64,000 bases of DNA from Achromobacter kerstersii (GCF_902859595.1 NZ_CADIJQ010000009.1:228269-292268), one strand, 5' to 3'. Positions 19,162-28,088 are shown, numbered from the stretch's first letter. Notes: generated from the sequence alone by a model not told the origin. Made by a program: numbers and translations.

Positions 19162-20064
19162 TCAGGCCGAGCCGCCCACCGCTTGCTTACCCTTCGCCGC
19201 GACGGGTTTCTTTCTGCCGAACTTGATTTCGCTGGCCAGCACGCCGGCCACAATCAGCGCCGCGCCCGCCAGGGCCAGCGCCGGCAAACGGTCACCCGCC
19301 AAGCGCCCGACGATGCCGCCCCATACCGGTTCGCCCGCATAAATGACGGTGGCGCGTGTCGGAGACACCGACTTCTGCGCCCAGTTCATGGTCAGCTGGA
19401 TGATGGCGCTGGCCAGGCCCAGCCCAATCGCGGCGCCCGCCCACAGCCAGGAAAACGCCGGGATCGATTCGCCCATCACCGGCATCAGCGCAAACGACAC
19501 CAGCCCGGCAGTCAGCAACTGCACGAAGGTCACGCGGCGGCTGTCGACACGCTTGGCGAACAGACCGATCAAAATGATTTCCGCGGCAATGGCGACGGCG
19601 CCGGCCAGCGTGGCGACTTCACCGGGGCTGAAACTCAGCGAACCCGCCTCGGGGCCCGCCAACAGGATCAGTCCGGAGAAGGCCAGCGCCACGCCGATCC
19701 AGCTCATCAGCCCAGGCGGACGCTTCAGCACCGCCCATTGCAACAGCGGCACAATCGGCACATACAGCGCGGTGATGAAGGCGGACTGGCTGCTGGTGAT
19801 GGTGCGCAGGCCTTCGGTCTGCAGAAAGTAGCCCAGGAACAGCGCGCAGCCGATGGCGATGCCTGCGCCGACTTCCAGACGGGTGATCCCCGCCATGTGT
19901 TTTCTGAACAGCAACAGCGCCATCAAACCCGCAATGGTGAAGCGCAACCCCACGAAGAACAGCGGTCCGCTGTGCTGCATGGCGATATGAATGATGAGGA
20001 ACGTGCTTCCCCACAGCATGGTGACCAGCACCAGGGCAATTTCCTGGCGGGAAAGGGCGAACAT
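19162..20064 (-). CDS. DMT-superfamily transporter (two EamA domains)
   Basis: About 300 residues from ATG 20064, with ten predicted hydrophobic helices arranged as two five-helix EamA repeats. The first includes MLWGSTFLIIHIAM, the second WAGAAIGLGLASAI and ends with the typical PVWGGIVGRLAGDRLP. Such proteins export amino acids, amino-acid analogues or small metabolites across the inner membrane. The N-terminal extension to 20151 is unlike membrane protein and is not used. It converges on the GntR gene; no partner indicates the substrate. Confidence 0.88.
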   Translation of the reverse strand: MFALSRQEIALVLVTMLWGSTFLIIHIAMQHSGPLFFVGLRFTIAGLMALLLFRKHMAGITRLEVGAGIAIGCALFLGYFLQTEGLRTITSSQSAFITALYVPIVPLLQWAVLKRPPGLMSWIGVALAFSGLILLAGPEAGSLSFSPGEVATLAGAVAIAAEIILIGLFAKRVDSRRVTFVQLLTAGLVSFALMPVMGESIPAFSWLWAGAAIGLGLASAIIQLTMNWAQKSVSPTRATVIYAGEPVWGGIVGRLAGDRLPALALAGAALIVAGVLASEIKFGRKKPVAAKGKQAVGGSA

Positions 20065-20305
20065 CGACGTCTTGGGGTTCACGATTGAATTCAGCAGCTG
20101 CGCAGTTGTGGATCTGGACCGTGGCGCCGGGCGAACAATAGGTGGCCGCACCGATCCTGATGGGTGGCACGAAATGGCCTACGGCATCGGCGGCATATTA
20201 CGCCTGGAATGGTCGAGCGTCGCTCACACGGGTGGGGCACGGATGACTTCGCGATCTACAGCAGTGCCCAGCCGTATGCCTGCTTCAATGACGGCGAGAC
20301 GCGCC

Positions 20306-20431
20306 TGCGCTTCATGCGCAACGTGCTGTGCTTCGTGCGCAACGTGCTGCGCTTCGTGCGCAACGTGCTGTGCTTCGCGCGCAACGTGCTGCGCTTCGTG
20401 CGCAACGTGCTGCGCTTCGTGCGCAACGTGC
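20306..20431. repeat. Six tandem copies of a 21-bp repeat
   Basis: Units start at 20306, 20327, 20348, 20369, 20390 and 20411, each of the form TGYGCTTCRYGCGCAACGTG plus C, followed by a partial TGCGC. Differences are confined to the third, ninth and tenth bases; the third base runs C, T, C, T, C, C, as if part of the array grew by duplication of a two-unit block. Confidence 0.95.
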
Positions 20432-20450
20432 TGCGCCGAAGGGGCCGGCG

Positions 20451-20550
20451 CGGCGGCCTGCGTGAGTGCCCGGCCCGGCGGCCTGCGAGATCCCTCGGCG
20501 CACGGGCCTGCGAGATCGCCTGGCGCGCCGGCTTGGGAGATTGCCCGGAG
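20451..20550. repeat. Four degenerate tandem copies of a 25-bp repeat
   Basis: Units at 20451, 20476, 20501 and 20526 share a CGGCGGCCTGCG-type beginning and a GAGAT core. They lie 19 bases after the 21-bp array and are unrelated to it in sequence. Confidence 0.8.
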
Positions 20551-20761
20551 ATCGGACAGTTTTTAATTTCTGGCGGGCGCAAGCTTTATAGCCAGGAGTA
20601 ATATGACGCGTCCGGACGGCCGATGGCCGCTGGCAAGAACACGCCGATCCACGCCTCGCCCTTCCCACCCGTGTCGATAGCGGAGCCTCTCCGCGCCTTC
20701 CCTGCGGTGTCTGTAAGCCTTGGCGCGCAAGCGGCCATAAGAAGACATCGAGGAGAAGGAC

Positions 20762-22024
20762 TTGGACAAGCAAGAGTCGGGCGGCTGGTATTTCGGCTGG
20801 AACATCGTCGGCGCCGCCGCGGTACTCACCCTGTTGACGGTTGGCCTGCGCATGGGCATCGGGCCGTTTTTCCTGCCCATGGCGGACGGGCTGGGATTTT
20901 CGCGCAGCCTGCTGTCGGGCATCGTCGCGGTGGGCATGCTGTGCTACGGCCTGGCCATGCCGCTGGCGGGGTACCTGGTCAGCACGCGCGGCACGCGCTT
21001 CGTGCTGCTGACCGGCACTGCCATCGTCGTGGCGTCTTCGCTATGGACAGTATTCGCGCGCGGCCCCATTGAATTCTTGCTGTCGTTCGGCGTGGCGCTA
21101 TCAGTCGGCCTGGCCTTCACCAGCCCCGTTGCGCTGACCCCGGTGATCAGCCGCTGGTTCACGCGCCAGCGCGGCATGGCGCTGTTCTTTTTGTCCACGG
21201 GTTCAATGGCGGGCATCGCGCTGATGACGCCGACCCTGACGTTCGCCATCGCCGCAGTGGGCTGGAAGGAAACGCTGCTGGCCTTCTCGGTGTTGTTCGC
21301 CTTGCTGACGGTGCCCGTCGCGCTCTTCGTGATGCGCGACACCGCACCCGAGCACACCGACCTGCTGCCGCACCAGATCATCGAAGGCAAGTCCGCCGCC
21401 AAGCCCGCAGCAAAGGGGCCCGCGCCCAACGTGCGCAATGCCTTGCGCACGCTGCCTTTCTGGCAGGTGGCGCTGGGTCTTTTCGCCTGTGGCTACAGCA
21501 TGAACCTGCTGGGCACACACGGCATGCCGATGCTGATGGACCACGGCTTTGACGCCACGACGAGCTCGCTGGGTATCGGCTTGATTGGCTTGGTCGCCAT
21601 CTTCAGCACGCTGGTGCTGGGGCGCATGTCGGACCAGGTCGAACGGCGCAACATCCTGGCCGCCATCTATCTGGTGCGTGGCCTGGGATTCTTCGCGCTG
21701 GTCATGGTGGGCGCGCATTGGGAGCTCTACGCCGCGGCCACCATCGGCGGCATCGTGTGGGCGGGCAGCATCGCCTTGTCCTCGGCGATTCTGGCGGACG
21801 TTTACGGTATCCGGCTGGTCGGCGTGCTGTACGGGCTGACGTATCTGGGCCACCAGGTCGGCGGCATGATCAGTTCGTGGCTGGGCGGCTGGGCCTTCGA
21901 CACGTTCCACACGCATTGGGTCGCCTTCGGATCGGCGGGCGTGTTGCTGCTGCTGGCTGCAGCGATTTCGCTGCGGCTGCCGGGCCGCGGATTGGTGCGG
22001 GCGCCGGCAGCCGTCAGTCGTTAA
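20762..22024 (+). CDS. Major facilitator superfamily transporter
   Basis: 420 residues with twelve predicted helices. The A-motif region between helices 2 and 3 reads GYLVSTRGTRFVLL, and the matching loop in the second half is GRMSDQVERRN. The overall pattern (YFGWNIVGAAAVL at the start, SRWFTRQRGMA after helix 5) is that of monocarboxylate / oxalate-formate antiporter-like carriers. The start is TTG 20762, with GGAGAAGGA five bases upstream. It converges on a dehydrogenase gene 15 bases away. The substrate is probably an organic acid, inferred from the subfamily only. Confidence 0.88.
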   Translation: MDKQESGGWYFGWNIVGAAAVLTLLTVGLRMGIGPFFLPMADGLGFSRSLLSGIVAVGMLCYGLAMPLAGYLVSTRGTRFVLLTGTAIVVASSLWTVFARGPIEFLLSFGVALSVGLAFTSPVALTPVISRWFTRQRGMALFFLSTGSMAGIALMTPTLTFAIAAVGWKETLLAFSVLFALLTVPVALFVMRDTAPEHTDLLPHQIIEGKSAAKPAAKGPAPNVRNALRTLPFWQVALGLFACGYSMNLLGTHGMPMLMDHGFDATTSSLGIGLIGLVAIFSTLVLGRMSDQVERRNILAAIYLVRGLGFFALVMVGAHWELYAAATIGGIVWAGSIALSSAILADVYGIRLVGVLYGLTYLGHQVGGMISSWLGGWAFDTFHTHWVAFGSAGVLLLLAAAISLRLPGRGLVRAPAAVSR

Positions 22025-22039
22025 CGCGTTGCGGGCGCC

Positions 22040-22912
22040 TTAGCGGTCTTTCAGCAACGACACCAGCTCAGGCACATAGCGGTCACCGCCGCCTTGCGTC
22101 ACGGCCTGGTCGAACGTGTGCTGCACGGCCGCGCCGATTTCGCGCACGGCGCCGGCTTCGGCCGCCATGGTGTTGTAGTAGGACAGGTCCTTCTGCGCGT
22201 TCGACATGAAAAAGCGCAGCGACGACGGGTCCTGTTCCAGCAGATAGGGCTTGATGCGTTCCAGCGCTACGCCGCCACCGCCGCCCTTGCTGAGCACATC
22301 GGCGAACACCGCCGGATCAATGTCGGAACGCAGGGCGCACGCCGCCGCTTCGGACAGCAGGGCGACAACACCCAGCGACACGTAGTTGTGCAGCAGCTTC
22401 ATGCGGTGGCCGGCGCCCACGGGGCCGGCATGCGTGATGTTCTCGGCGAAGCAGGCCAGGATCGGCTTGCACTCTTCGAACAAGGCGGCGTCACCGCCCA
22501 CCAGCAGATTCAACCGGCCTTCGGCGGCTTCCTTGGGCGTGCGCGTCATCGGCGCGTCCAGGAAGCGGCCGCCGGATTCCGTCACGGCCTGCGCCACCTT
22601 CACGGTCGACGACGGGATCGCGGTCGAGCAATCGATGATGACGGTGCCTGCGCGCAGGCCTTCCAGCACGCCGCCTTCGGACAGCAGCACGGCCTCGACT
22701 TGCGGGCTGCCCGTCACACACAGAATGATCACATCCGCTTGCGCGGCCAACGCGGCGCCTGTGGTCACGCTGGCTGCGCCCGCGGCCTTCAAGGCATCCA
22801 GGGGCTGATTGCCCGGGTGCTCCAGCACGGTCAGGCTATGACCATGCTTTACCAAATTGCTTGCAATGCCGTGGCCCATGAGGCCGATTCCAACCATGCC
22901 GACTTTCGCCAT
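22040..22912 (-). CDS. NAD(P)-dependent beta-hydroxyacid dehydrogenase (3-hydroxyisobutyrate dehydrogenase family)
   Basis: 290 residues from ATG 22912 with GGAGCAGTGGA upstream. The Rossmann fingerprint is VGMVGIGLMGHGIASNLVKHG. The substrate signature region includes DAPMTRTPKEAAEGRLNLLVGG, and the catalytic lysine lies in the helix KLLHNYVSLG. The family oxidises 3-hydroxyisobutyrate, tartronate semialdehyde, phosphonate or related hydroxyacids; arginine in place of the usual small residue in SRTPKEA-like motifs makes the exact substrate unclear. It probably acts on a carbon source carried by the neighbouring MFS protein, but the two genes converge rather than forming an operon. Confidence 0.9.
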   Translation of the reverse strand: MAKVGMVGIGLMGHGIASNLVKHGHSLTVLEHPGNQPLDALKAAGAASVTTGAALAAQADVIILCVTGSPQVEAVLLSEGGVLEGLRAGTVIIDCSTAIPSSTVKVAQAVTESGGRFLDAPMTRTPKEAAEGRLNLLVGGDAALFEECKPILACFAENITHAGPVGAGHRMKLLHNYVSLGVVALLSEAAACALRSDIDPAVFADVLSKGGGGGVALERIKPYLLEQDPSSLRFFMSNAQKDLSYYNTMAAEAGAVREIGAAVQHTFDQAVTQGGGDRYVPELVSLLKDR

Positions 22913-23130
22913 CTTCCACTGCTCCTGCCATGTGTAGGTGTTTGTTGTGCCGTAAATCTTACTCTCAGAAGTCGGACGATACGAAGGCCTCAGGGGGGGC
23001 GGGCCCCCGCGCCGGGCAAATGACCGCTTCGTTCGCTGTGCGGTCACCTCTTGCAGCCGGGGATGCCCAATGGTTTGCGCTTTGGGGTACTTTCGATCAT
23101 CCACTATCGGACTTTTCTAATTTCCAGGCC

Positions 23131-23559
23131 ATGACAGATTCCATCCCCGAGGGCTTTGAACGCTGGACCCCCAGCAGCCCCTTCATGACGCACCTGGCGG
23201 ACTTGGGCGCCTTTTACCGGCGCGATGCAGACGGCGTCATGGCGCTGCGCGTCGGCGAGCCGCATACGAACATGCACGGCATGGCGCATGGCGGCCTGCT
23301 CGCCACACTTGCCGACAGCGCGCTGGGCTACACCATCGCGCAACAGGCGCACGTGTCGATCGTAACGGTGCAGATGTCGGTGGAATACCTGAACGCCGTG
23401 CAGCCCGGCGACTGGCTCGAAGCGCATGTGCAGGTGGACAAGCAGGGCAAGCGGCTGATCTACGCCACCTGCCTGCTCAAAGCGGACGGCCGGGTGATGT
23501 TGAAAGCCAACGCGGTGTTCGCCGTCCGCCACGCGGCCGTGCCGGCGTCCGACGGCTGA
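23131..23559 (+). CDS. PaaI-like acyl-CoA thioesterase (hotdog fold)
   Basis: 142 residues from ATG 23131. The hotdog signature is clear: NMHGMAHGGLLATLADSALG, with the catalytic aspartate in the helix, followed by VQMSVEYLNAVQPGD and the AHVQVDKQGKR strand. An upstream frame start at 22930 would add 67 residues that overlap the neighbouring promoter and do not resemble the family. Members hydrolyse CoA thioesters of phenylacetate breakdown products or medium-chain acids. It is divergent from the dehydrogenase gene, with about 200 bases between starts. Confidence 0.88.
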   Translation: MTDSIPEGFERWTPSSPFMTHLADLGAFYRRDADGVMALRVGEPHTNMHGMAHGGLLATLADSALGYTIAQQAHVSIVTVQMSVEYLNAVQPGDWLEAHVQVDKQGKRLIYATCLLKADGRVMLKANAVFAVRHAAVPASDG

Positions 23560-23621
23560 GCCGCTGGGCGGCTGTCATCGGCCGCTGCTGGCGAAGGGCA
23601 ACTCAGCCATCGCTGGCCCCC

Positions 23622-25079
23622 TTACAGATAGGGCGTCGCCAGCCAGATGATCTTGTTGCGCAGCCGTTTGGCAAACGGCGTCTGCGTCAGCGTTTCCAGC
23701 GTCTCGCGCTTGGCGTGCGCGATGCGCCCGTCGATCTGGTCGCCAATCCAGCACGCTACCGTTGGGTCGTAGATCTCGATGTCCAACTCGAAGTTCAGCC
23801 GCAAGCTGCGCGGGTCCAGGTTCGACGAACCGGCGTAGGCCCACGCGTCGTCCACCGTCATCAGCTTGGAGTGATCAAACGCGCCCAACGCGCGCCACAC
23901 GCGGCAGCCCGTGCGCACGACCTGGTCCAGCTGCGCCGACATGGCGTAGTCCACCAGCCGTAAGTTGTTCTTGTCCGGAATGACAATATCGACCACGATG
24001 CCGCGCCGCGCTGCGGTGGCCAGCGCCCCAATCAGCGTCTGGTCGGGCAGGAAGTAGGGCGACTGAATGCGGACATGGCGCTGCGCCACCGCCAGCGCAC
24101 CCAGCAGCATATTGTGCGAACTGCCCAGCGCACGGTCCGGCCCGGACGGCACGCAGCGCACCGGCACGTTGCCCGTGGGCGGCAAGGCGTGCGGATCAAA
24201 CCAGGGTTTGGCGGGCAGCGATTCGTGCGTGGTGAAGTTCCAGTCATGCGCAAACACCGACATCAGCTGCGTCACGATCGGCCCTTCCACCCGAAAGTGC
24301 GTGTCGCGGTTGGTGGCATCCCCCGACAACGCGCTGACAAAGGCCGCCCGCACGTTCATGCCGCCGGTGAAACCCACGCGCCCATCGATCACCAGCACCT
24401 TGCGGTGGCTACGCAGATTGGCATACGGCATGCGCAGCACGCCCAGCGGATTCGTCATGAAGCGCGCCACGGGCACACCGCCGCGCGCGAGCATGCGCAC
24501 GATGGGCGGGCGCGAATACTTGGAACCAATGGCGTCAATCAACACCCGCACCTGTACGCCGCGCGCGTGCGCTTCGATCAGCGCCTCTGCCAGTTCACGG
24601 CCGATGGCATCGTTGTCGAAGATGTAGCTTTGCATCGCGATGGCATGACGCGCATCGCGAATGGCCTTCAGCATGGCCGGATAGGTTTCATCCCCCCCCG
24701 CCAGCGGCTGCACGGCATTGCCGCCCAGCAAACGGAACCGGCTGACCCGGTCGCCCAGCACCTTCAGCGACGCGAACTGCGGCCCCGAGATCGGCGCAAC
24801 ATCCACGGGCCGCGTTTCAACTTGCTCGGCATCCACCACCATGGCTTCATCGCGCAGCTGCGATACGCGTGTCTTGCGGATACGGTTGATCCCCGCCACA
24901 AAATAAAACAGCGCGCCAAACAGCGGCGAGAACAACGCGACCCCCACCCAGCCGATGGCGGCGCGCACATCCTGCTTGGTCATCGCGGCATGCACCGCCG
25001 CGCCCGACCCCGCCACGATGCTGATGGCGAACACGATATGAGGCCAGTAATCGATCAAAAATGCGTGTAGGCGATCCAT
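23622..25079 (-). CDS. cls: Cardiolipin synthase (phospholipase D superfamily)
   Basis: 485 residues from ATG 25079. Two N-terminal membrane helices (HIVFAISIVAGSGAAV and IGWVGVALFSPLFGALFYF) precede two PLD domains with HKD motifs: SHRKVLVIDGRVGFTGG in the first and DHSKLMTVDDAWAYAGSSN in the second. This is the layout of ClsA-type enzymes, which join two phosphatidylglycerol molecules, or PG and PE, into cardiolipin at the inner membrane. A TTG at 25106 in the same frame lacks support. It stands alone and is transcribed away from the tRNA gene. Confidence 0.92.
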   Translation of the reverse strand: MDRLHAFLIDYWPHIVFAISIVAGSGAAVHAAMTKQDVRAAIGWVGVALFSPLFGALFYFVAGINRIRKTRVSQLRDEAMVVDAEQVETRPVDVAPISGPQFASLKVLGDRVSRFRLLGGNAVQPLAGGDETYPAMLKAIRDARHAIAMQSYIFDNDAIGRELAEALIEAHARGVQVRVLIDAIGSKYSRPPIVRMLARGGVPVARFMTNPLGVLRMPYANLRSHRKVLVIDGRVGFTGGMNVRAAFVSALSGDATNRDTHFRVEGPIVTQLMSVFAHDWNFTTHESLPAKPWFDPHALPPTGNVPVRCVPSGPDRALGSSHNMLLGALAVAQRHVRIQSPYFLPDQTLIGALATAARRGIVVDIVIPDKNNLRLVDYAMSAQLDQVVRTGCRVWRALGAFDHSKLMTVDDAWAYAGSSNLDPRSLRLNFELDIEIYDPTVACWIGDQIDGRIAHAKRETLETLTQTPFAKRLRNKIIWLATPYL

Positions 25080-25171
25080 AGCGATGGCAAAAAAGCCGGC
25101 CTCCAAAGGTGAGCCAAGCGGAAGGATAGCAAGCTGGCGAAGTCAGGCAAGCAAAATTAGGGGCAGGGCTT

Positions 25172-25199
25172 TTGACAGGTCAAAAAAATGTGCTATAGT
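25172..25199 (+). promoter_or_regulatory. Sigma-70 promoter of tRNA-His
   Basis: TTGACA (25172-25177), a 16-base spacer and TATAGT (25194-25199), about 85 bases before the mature tRNA. It points to the tRNA gene and is the best canonical promoter in the chromosomal part. Confidence 0.75.
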
Positions 25200-25286
25200 T
25201 CGGCCTCTTCGTTGTTGAGCTTCTTCCTGAAGCGCGGCGGTGAAGAAGAAAGCAGTACGAAAGTACCGCTTGAAGCAGTACCAGAG

Positions 25287-25362
25287 GTGGCTGTAGCTCA
25301 GTTGGTAGAGTCCTGGATTGTGATTCCAGTTGTCGTGGGTTCGAGCCCCATCAGCCACCCCA
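25287..25362 (+). tRNA. tRNA-His (GTG anticodon)
   Basis: A full cloverleaf with acceptor GTGGCTG / CAGCCAC, D arm with AGCTCAGTTGGTAGAG, anticodon stem CTGGA / TCCAG around GTG (25320-25322), T arm GTGGG-TTCGAGC-CCCAT and an encoded CCA. The base before the acceptor stem is G (25286) and the discriminator is C, the G-1:C73 pair specific to histidine tRNA. The element integrase gene follows directly, so the 3' part is the probable attachment site. Confidence 0.97.
25328..25362 (+). other. Probable left attachment site of the element (3' end of tRNA-His)
   Basis: The T arm and acceptor end of tRNA-His, followed within 100 bases by a tyrosine integrase gene pointing toward it. Integrases of this layout recombine at the tRNA 3' end and keep the tRNA intact. 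I did not find a second copy in the window, so the exact core and the right end cannot be set. Confidence 0.6.
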
Positions 25363-25379
25363 AAGAATTAAAAGAAATC

Positions 25380-25411
25380 AGGCACTTACGCGAAAGCTAA
25401 GTGCCTTTTTT
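25380..25411 (+). terminator. Rho-independent terminator after tRNA-His
   Basis: AGGCACTTA (25380-25388) pairs with TAAGTGCCT (25398-25406), followed by T6. It ends the tRNA transcript; it is also the first structure on the element side and could equally serve the leftward integrase. Confidence 0.85.
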
Positions 25412-25456
25412 CATTTCACGATGTGAATTTTTAAATAGAAATTCGAAGTTTTAAAT

Positions 25457-26623
25457 TCACTCCGTTGCTGCGGCACTTTTCACCAGTCGGCGATCATAGT
25501 GCTTGTGCGTCGTTGATGGGTTCGCGTGACCGGCGAAGTCGTATGCGTCTTTGGCCTGCATCTCCAACTTTCGGGAAACTGCTGCCGGGCGAATATCAAG
25601 CAGTGAGAAGTAGAGCGGATGATCCGTGACGAGGTCAGTTTCGTTCACAGATTGGTCCTGAGCTCTGATCCAAGCGTTCATGGCGTCTTGCCAAGAAGAT
25701 CCCCATCCTGACCTTGAATAGCAAGCGCCCCGGCGGGTTGCAGCGAACAGGTATTTGCTAGCGATCTTGTCCTCTCGCTGTAGGGCGCGTTCGACTACAC
25801 AACGCAATCGTCGAGACCAGTATCGCCGCTTTACTGAGGCTGCTTCACCTTTTTTCCGTTTTGCGGAGACGACGATAACGCCATCACGTTGGAGGCCGTC
25901 TTTTGTGAACGGACGCACTTCGGCGGCACGAAACCCAGTGAGATACGTGAACATCGCCGCGCAGCCCAGCGTTCGATAGTTCTGGCGCTGTTTGAGAGAC
26001 CAAAGGTAGAACCTCAAAACTTGCCGTCGACTGACCACGCGGACTTTCGTGTCCGTCTTGTTGAGCATCATTCCCGTGAACGGGTTGTCTTCCATCAAGT
26101 CCCAACGCACCCCATAGTGGCAAATCGTTGCTAGCTGCGAGAGCTCCTTGTTTGCGCGAGCGGGCGCACCTGCTTCGGCCCGCGCTTGCAGATATTGATA
26201 GCCGTGTTGTTTGCGTAGAGTCCTTGGCCCCATTCTTCCAAAAAAGGCAGACAGATTTTCGTAAGCGGCGAGCCTCAGTGCCTTCCCGTGCGGACTTTGA
26301 TCTGCATAGTGCGTTGAATCGATCTCATCGCGGAACTTCTCGATCATTTCGGCAACGGAGCCAGCAATGACTGCACCATCGCGGATTTCTAAGGCCCGTC
26401 GCATAGCTGTGCGACGGGCCTGTTCAATAGCCGCTTTATCGCCGAGTGATGCCCTGCCCAGAGTTTCGCCCCTGCCGTCGGGGTGAATGTAATAGAACGA
26501 CACGACGTTCGTGCCGACGCGTTTATAGAGTCGCGCCACTCCTGTGGGTTCTCGCTGGCCGCCGGAACGCGTCGACGTTCGGGCTCGCTTCGAGGCGGGC
26601 TTTTGTTCTTTGCTCATCAACAA
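25457..26623 (-). CDS. Tyrosine recombinase / integrase of the element
   Basis: 388 residues. The catalytic domain has the first arginine at R232 (YLTGFRAAEVRP), the second in LLDIRPAAVSR (R345, where most relatives have HxLR, so the usual histidine is replaced), the histidine H366 in AGHANPSTT and the nucleophile Y376 in HKHYDRRL. The N-terminal half carries the DNA-arm-binding region. It lies directly downstream of tRNA-His and points at it, as integrating elements do. The gene overlaps the 3' end of a DUF4224 gene by 101 bases; a start at 26617 is also possible. Confidence 0.93.
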   Translation of the reverse strand: MLMSKEQKPASKRARTSTRSGGQREPTGVARLYKRVGTNVVSFYYIHPDGRGETLGRASLGDKAAIEQARRTAMRRALEIRDGAVIAGSVAEMIEKFRDEIDSTHYADQSPHGKALRLAAYENLSAFFGRMGPRTLRKQHGYQYLQARAEAGAPARANKELSQLATICHYGVRWDLMEDNPFTGMMLNKTDTKVRVVSRRQVLRFYLWSLKQRQNYRTLGCAAMFTYLTGFRAAEVRPFTKDGLQRDGVIVVSAKRKKGEAASVKRRYWSRRLRCVVERALQREDKIASKYLFAATRRGACYSRSGWGSSWQDAMNAWIRAQDQSVNETDLVTDHPLYFSLLDIRPAAVSRKLEMQAKDAYDFAGHANPSTTHKHYDRRLVKSAAATE

Positions 26624-26789
26624 GACCTAGCTTTCTGTTTCTGTATTCGCGAAGCACGCGCGGTAGACCGTTCATAGTCACGACGTAGCTCCAACGGTTA
26701 GCGGTGAGCCAATTTGCCATAGCGGCTCGTTGGTTCGCCTTGCAGCCGACAAGTTCGGCGAGCTCTGATGCTGTCAGATATTCGCTCAC
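26523..26789 (-). CDS. DUF4224 protein upstream of the integrase
   Basis: An 88-residue protein beginning MSEYLTASELAELVGCKANQRAAM, the pattern of DUF4224, a short helix-turn-helix-like domain found before phage and island integrases. The N-terminal part looks like an excisionase-type winged helix (YLTASELAELVG), so it may direct excision. The extensive overlap with the integrase gene implies coupled translation. Function is inferred from the family's constant position. Confidence 0.8.
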   Translation of the reverse strand: MSEYLTASELAELVGCKANQRAAMANWLTANRWSYVVTMNGLPRVLREYRNRKLGLVDEQRTKARLEASPNVDAFRRPARTHRSGATL

Positions 26790-26822
26790 GACGTGAATCT
26801 CCGTGGTTCAGCGTTGATGTGT

Positions 26823-28088
26823 TCATGAGGGGAAACTCGGAACTGGATCTCCGGCTCCGGCGTTCCAGGACCACCAACCATCTTGCCCGTACCTGTCATC
26901 GTAAAGAGCTGTTTTTCCTGCCTTTCGAGATTGGTACTCGGGCGTGCTCATACCCCAAACCTCCAAAGGCGTGGGCGTGTCAGTATCGCGTAGCCAGAAG
27001 TCGGGGAAAACGGCGTCCTCGCCAGCATCAAACCGCAGCGGTTTTTCGAACCGACGCTTTTCGGCCACGAGCTTTTCAGCGACTAGAGCCTCGTAGCCTG
27101 AATCGACTGGTATCCAGTCGCGCGTTGTCTGCATCAGGGCGATATCGACAACCTGCGCGCGCATGCTGCCGCCAGAGGACTTGGGTGGGTCAGTTTGTAC
27201 GACAGCGATGACGGCATTCCCAGCCCGCCAAGAGTCGATTTCTCGGGCGAAGCGGCGCTCCAACGGTTCCCAGACGTTCTCATCGAGGGTCAGGTACGGG
27301 ATTCCATGAAACCCCGCGATAGGCAGTGTGGCGCTGCCGTCCATTCCTTCTTGGTGCTGTGCGAGGGGGGCAATCACAACCAAACGCCGTCGTTGAGTCA
27401 CCGCCTCCAGGGCCTTGGCCTTGTTGTGTCCCGCTTGCTGCCCGCTTGCGGTCGGCGTGGAGATTAGGAGGTTTTGAGCCAGTCGGACACGCCCCGCATA
27501 GGTAGTCATGGCCGAGCGCATCAAGTGGTAATGCACCACACCAAGATTGCGCTTTCCTTCCATGCCTGGCGACCATGCGTGCAGGCCTGCTTGTGTCCAG
27601 AGAAAATGCAGGAGGCCGAGCAACGTCATGCTGGCTTGACCGGTTCGCGGGCGCGTCGCAGGCATCGACGGTGCGGTGGCGGACGAGGCGTCACCTTCTT
27701 CTGGGGCGGACGTCGCACGCTGTTGAAGCCCGACCTTCAGCTTAATCTTGACCGCGCCGTCGTCGAGTTCCTGGACCACTCCGCGCCGGTATGAACCAAG
27801 ACCGGACATGCTCGGATCTACACCGTAATAGACGCAGTCTTCGCTGTGCTCCGACCCTGTCTCGGGAAAGCGGGCAAGGTGGAACCGATCAGAGTTGGAA
27901 CGGCTGTGGATCGACAAGCGCCGTTCGCCCGATCCAGGGCAAGTGCACCTCACGTCTGCCTTGCCATGCGCCATCAACAGTACGCGTTTCCAGCCGTCCT
28001 TGAACTGATCAGCCGTTTGAAACTCCGACGAGTACGGTCGGGTCATTCCGGCTAGCGTGACCTCCACGGTATATATCATTCGATCCAT
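26823..28088 (-). CDS. DUF1173-family protein
   Basis: 421 residues. The N-terminal part has RCTCPGSGERRLSIH and a later HSEDCVYYG, a cysteine/histidine set that could bind metal. A middle region predicts an alpha/beta domain. The C-terminal part has FPDFWLRDTDTPTPLEVWGM, an acidic pattern reminiscent of a PD-(D/E)XK nuclease, then YQSRKAGKTALYDDR. This matches my memory of DUF1173, a family carried by integrative elements and plasmids, with no established role. It is followed with one-base overlap by a small membrane protein gene upstream on the same strand, so they are probably cotranscribed. Confidence 0.7.
   Translation of the reverse strand: MDRMIYTVEVTLAGMTRPYSSEFQTADQFKDGWKRVLLMAHGKADVRCTCPGSGERRLSIHSRSNSDRFHLARFPETGSEHSEDCVYYGVDPSMSGLGSYRRGVVQELDDGAVKIKLKVGLQQRATSAPEEGDASSATAPSMPATRPRTGQASMTLLGLLHFLWTQAGLHAWSPGMEGKRNLGVVHYHLMRSAMTTYAGRVRLAQNLLISTPTASGQQAGHNKAKALEAVTQRRRLVVIAPLAQHQEGMDGSATLPIAGFHGIPYLTLDENVWEPLERRFAREIDSWRAGNAVIAVVQTDPPKSSGGSMRAQVVDIALMQTTRDWIPVDSGYEALVAEKLVAEKRRFEKPLRFDAGEDAVFPDFWLRDTDTPTPLEVWGMSTPEYQSRKAGKTALYDDRYGQDGWWSWNAGAGDPVPSFPS

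Larger units (their letters stand above)
20065..20761. other. Long intergenic region with two minisatellite arrays
   Basis: Nearly 700 bases between the DMT exporter and the MFS gene. Its centre holds a 6 x 21 bp and a 4 x 25 bp tandem array, listed separately. Open frames through the arrays exist on both strands because 21 is a multiple of three, but the predicted peptides are pure repeat with no ribosome site, so I treat the region as non-coding. GGAGAAGGA at its right end serves the MFS gene. Confidence 0.55.

Noticed and set aside
20306..20431. 21-bp tandem array as a CRISPR
   Set aside because: Repeats are contiguous with no unique spacers and no cas genes are near.
19991..20601. Overlapping open frames on both strands through the 21-bp array, coding for CASCAT- or NVLRFVR-type repeats
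   Set aside because: They follow from a repeat length divisible by three; there is no ribosome site and no non-repeat domain.
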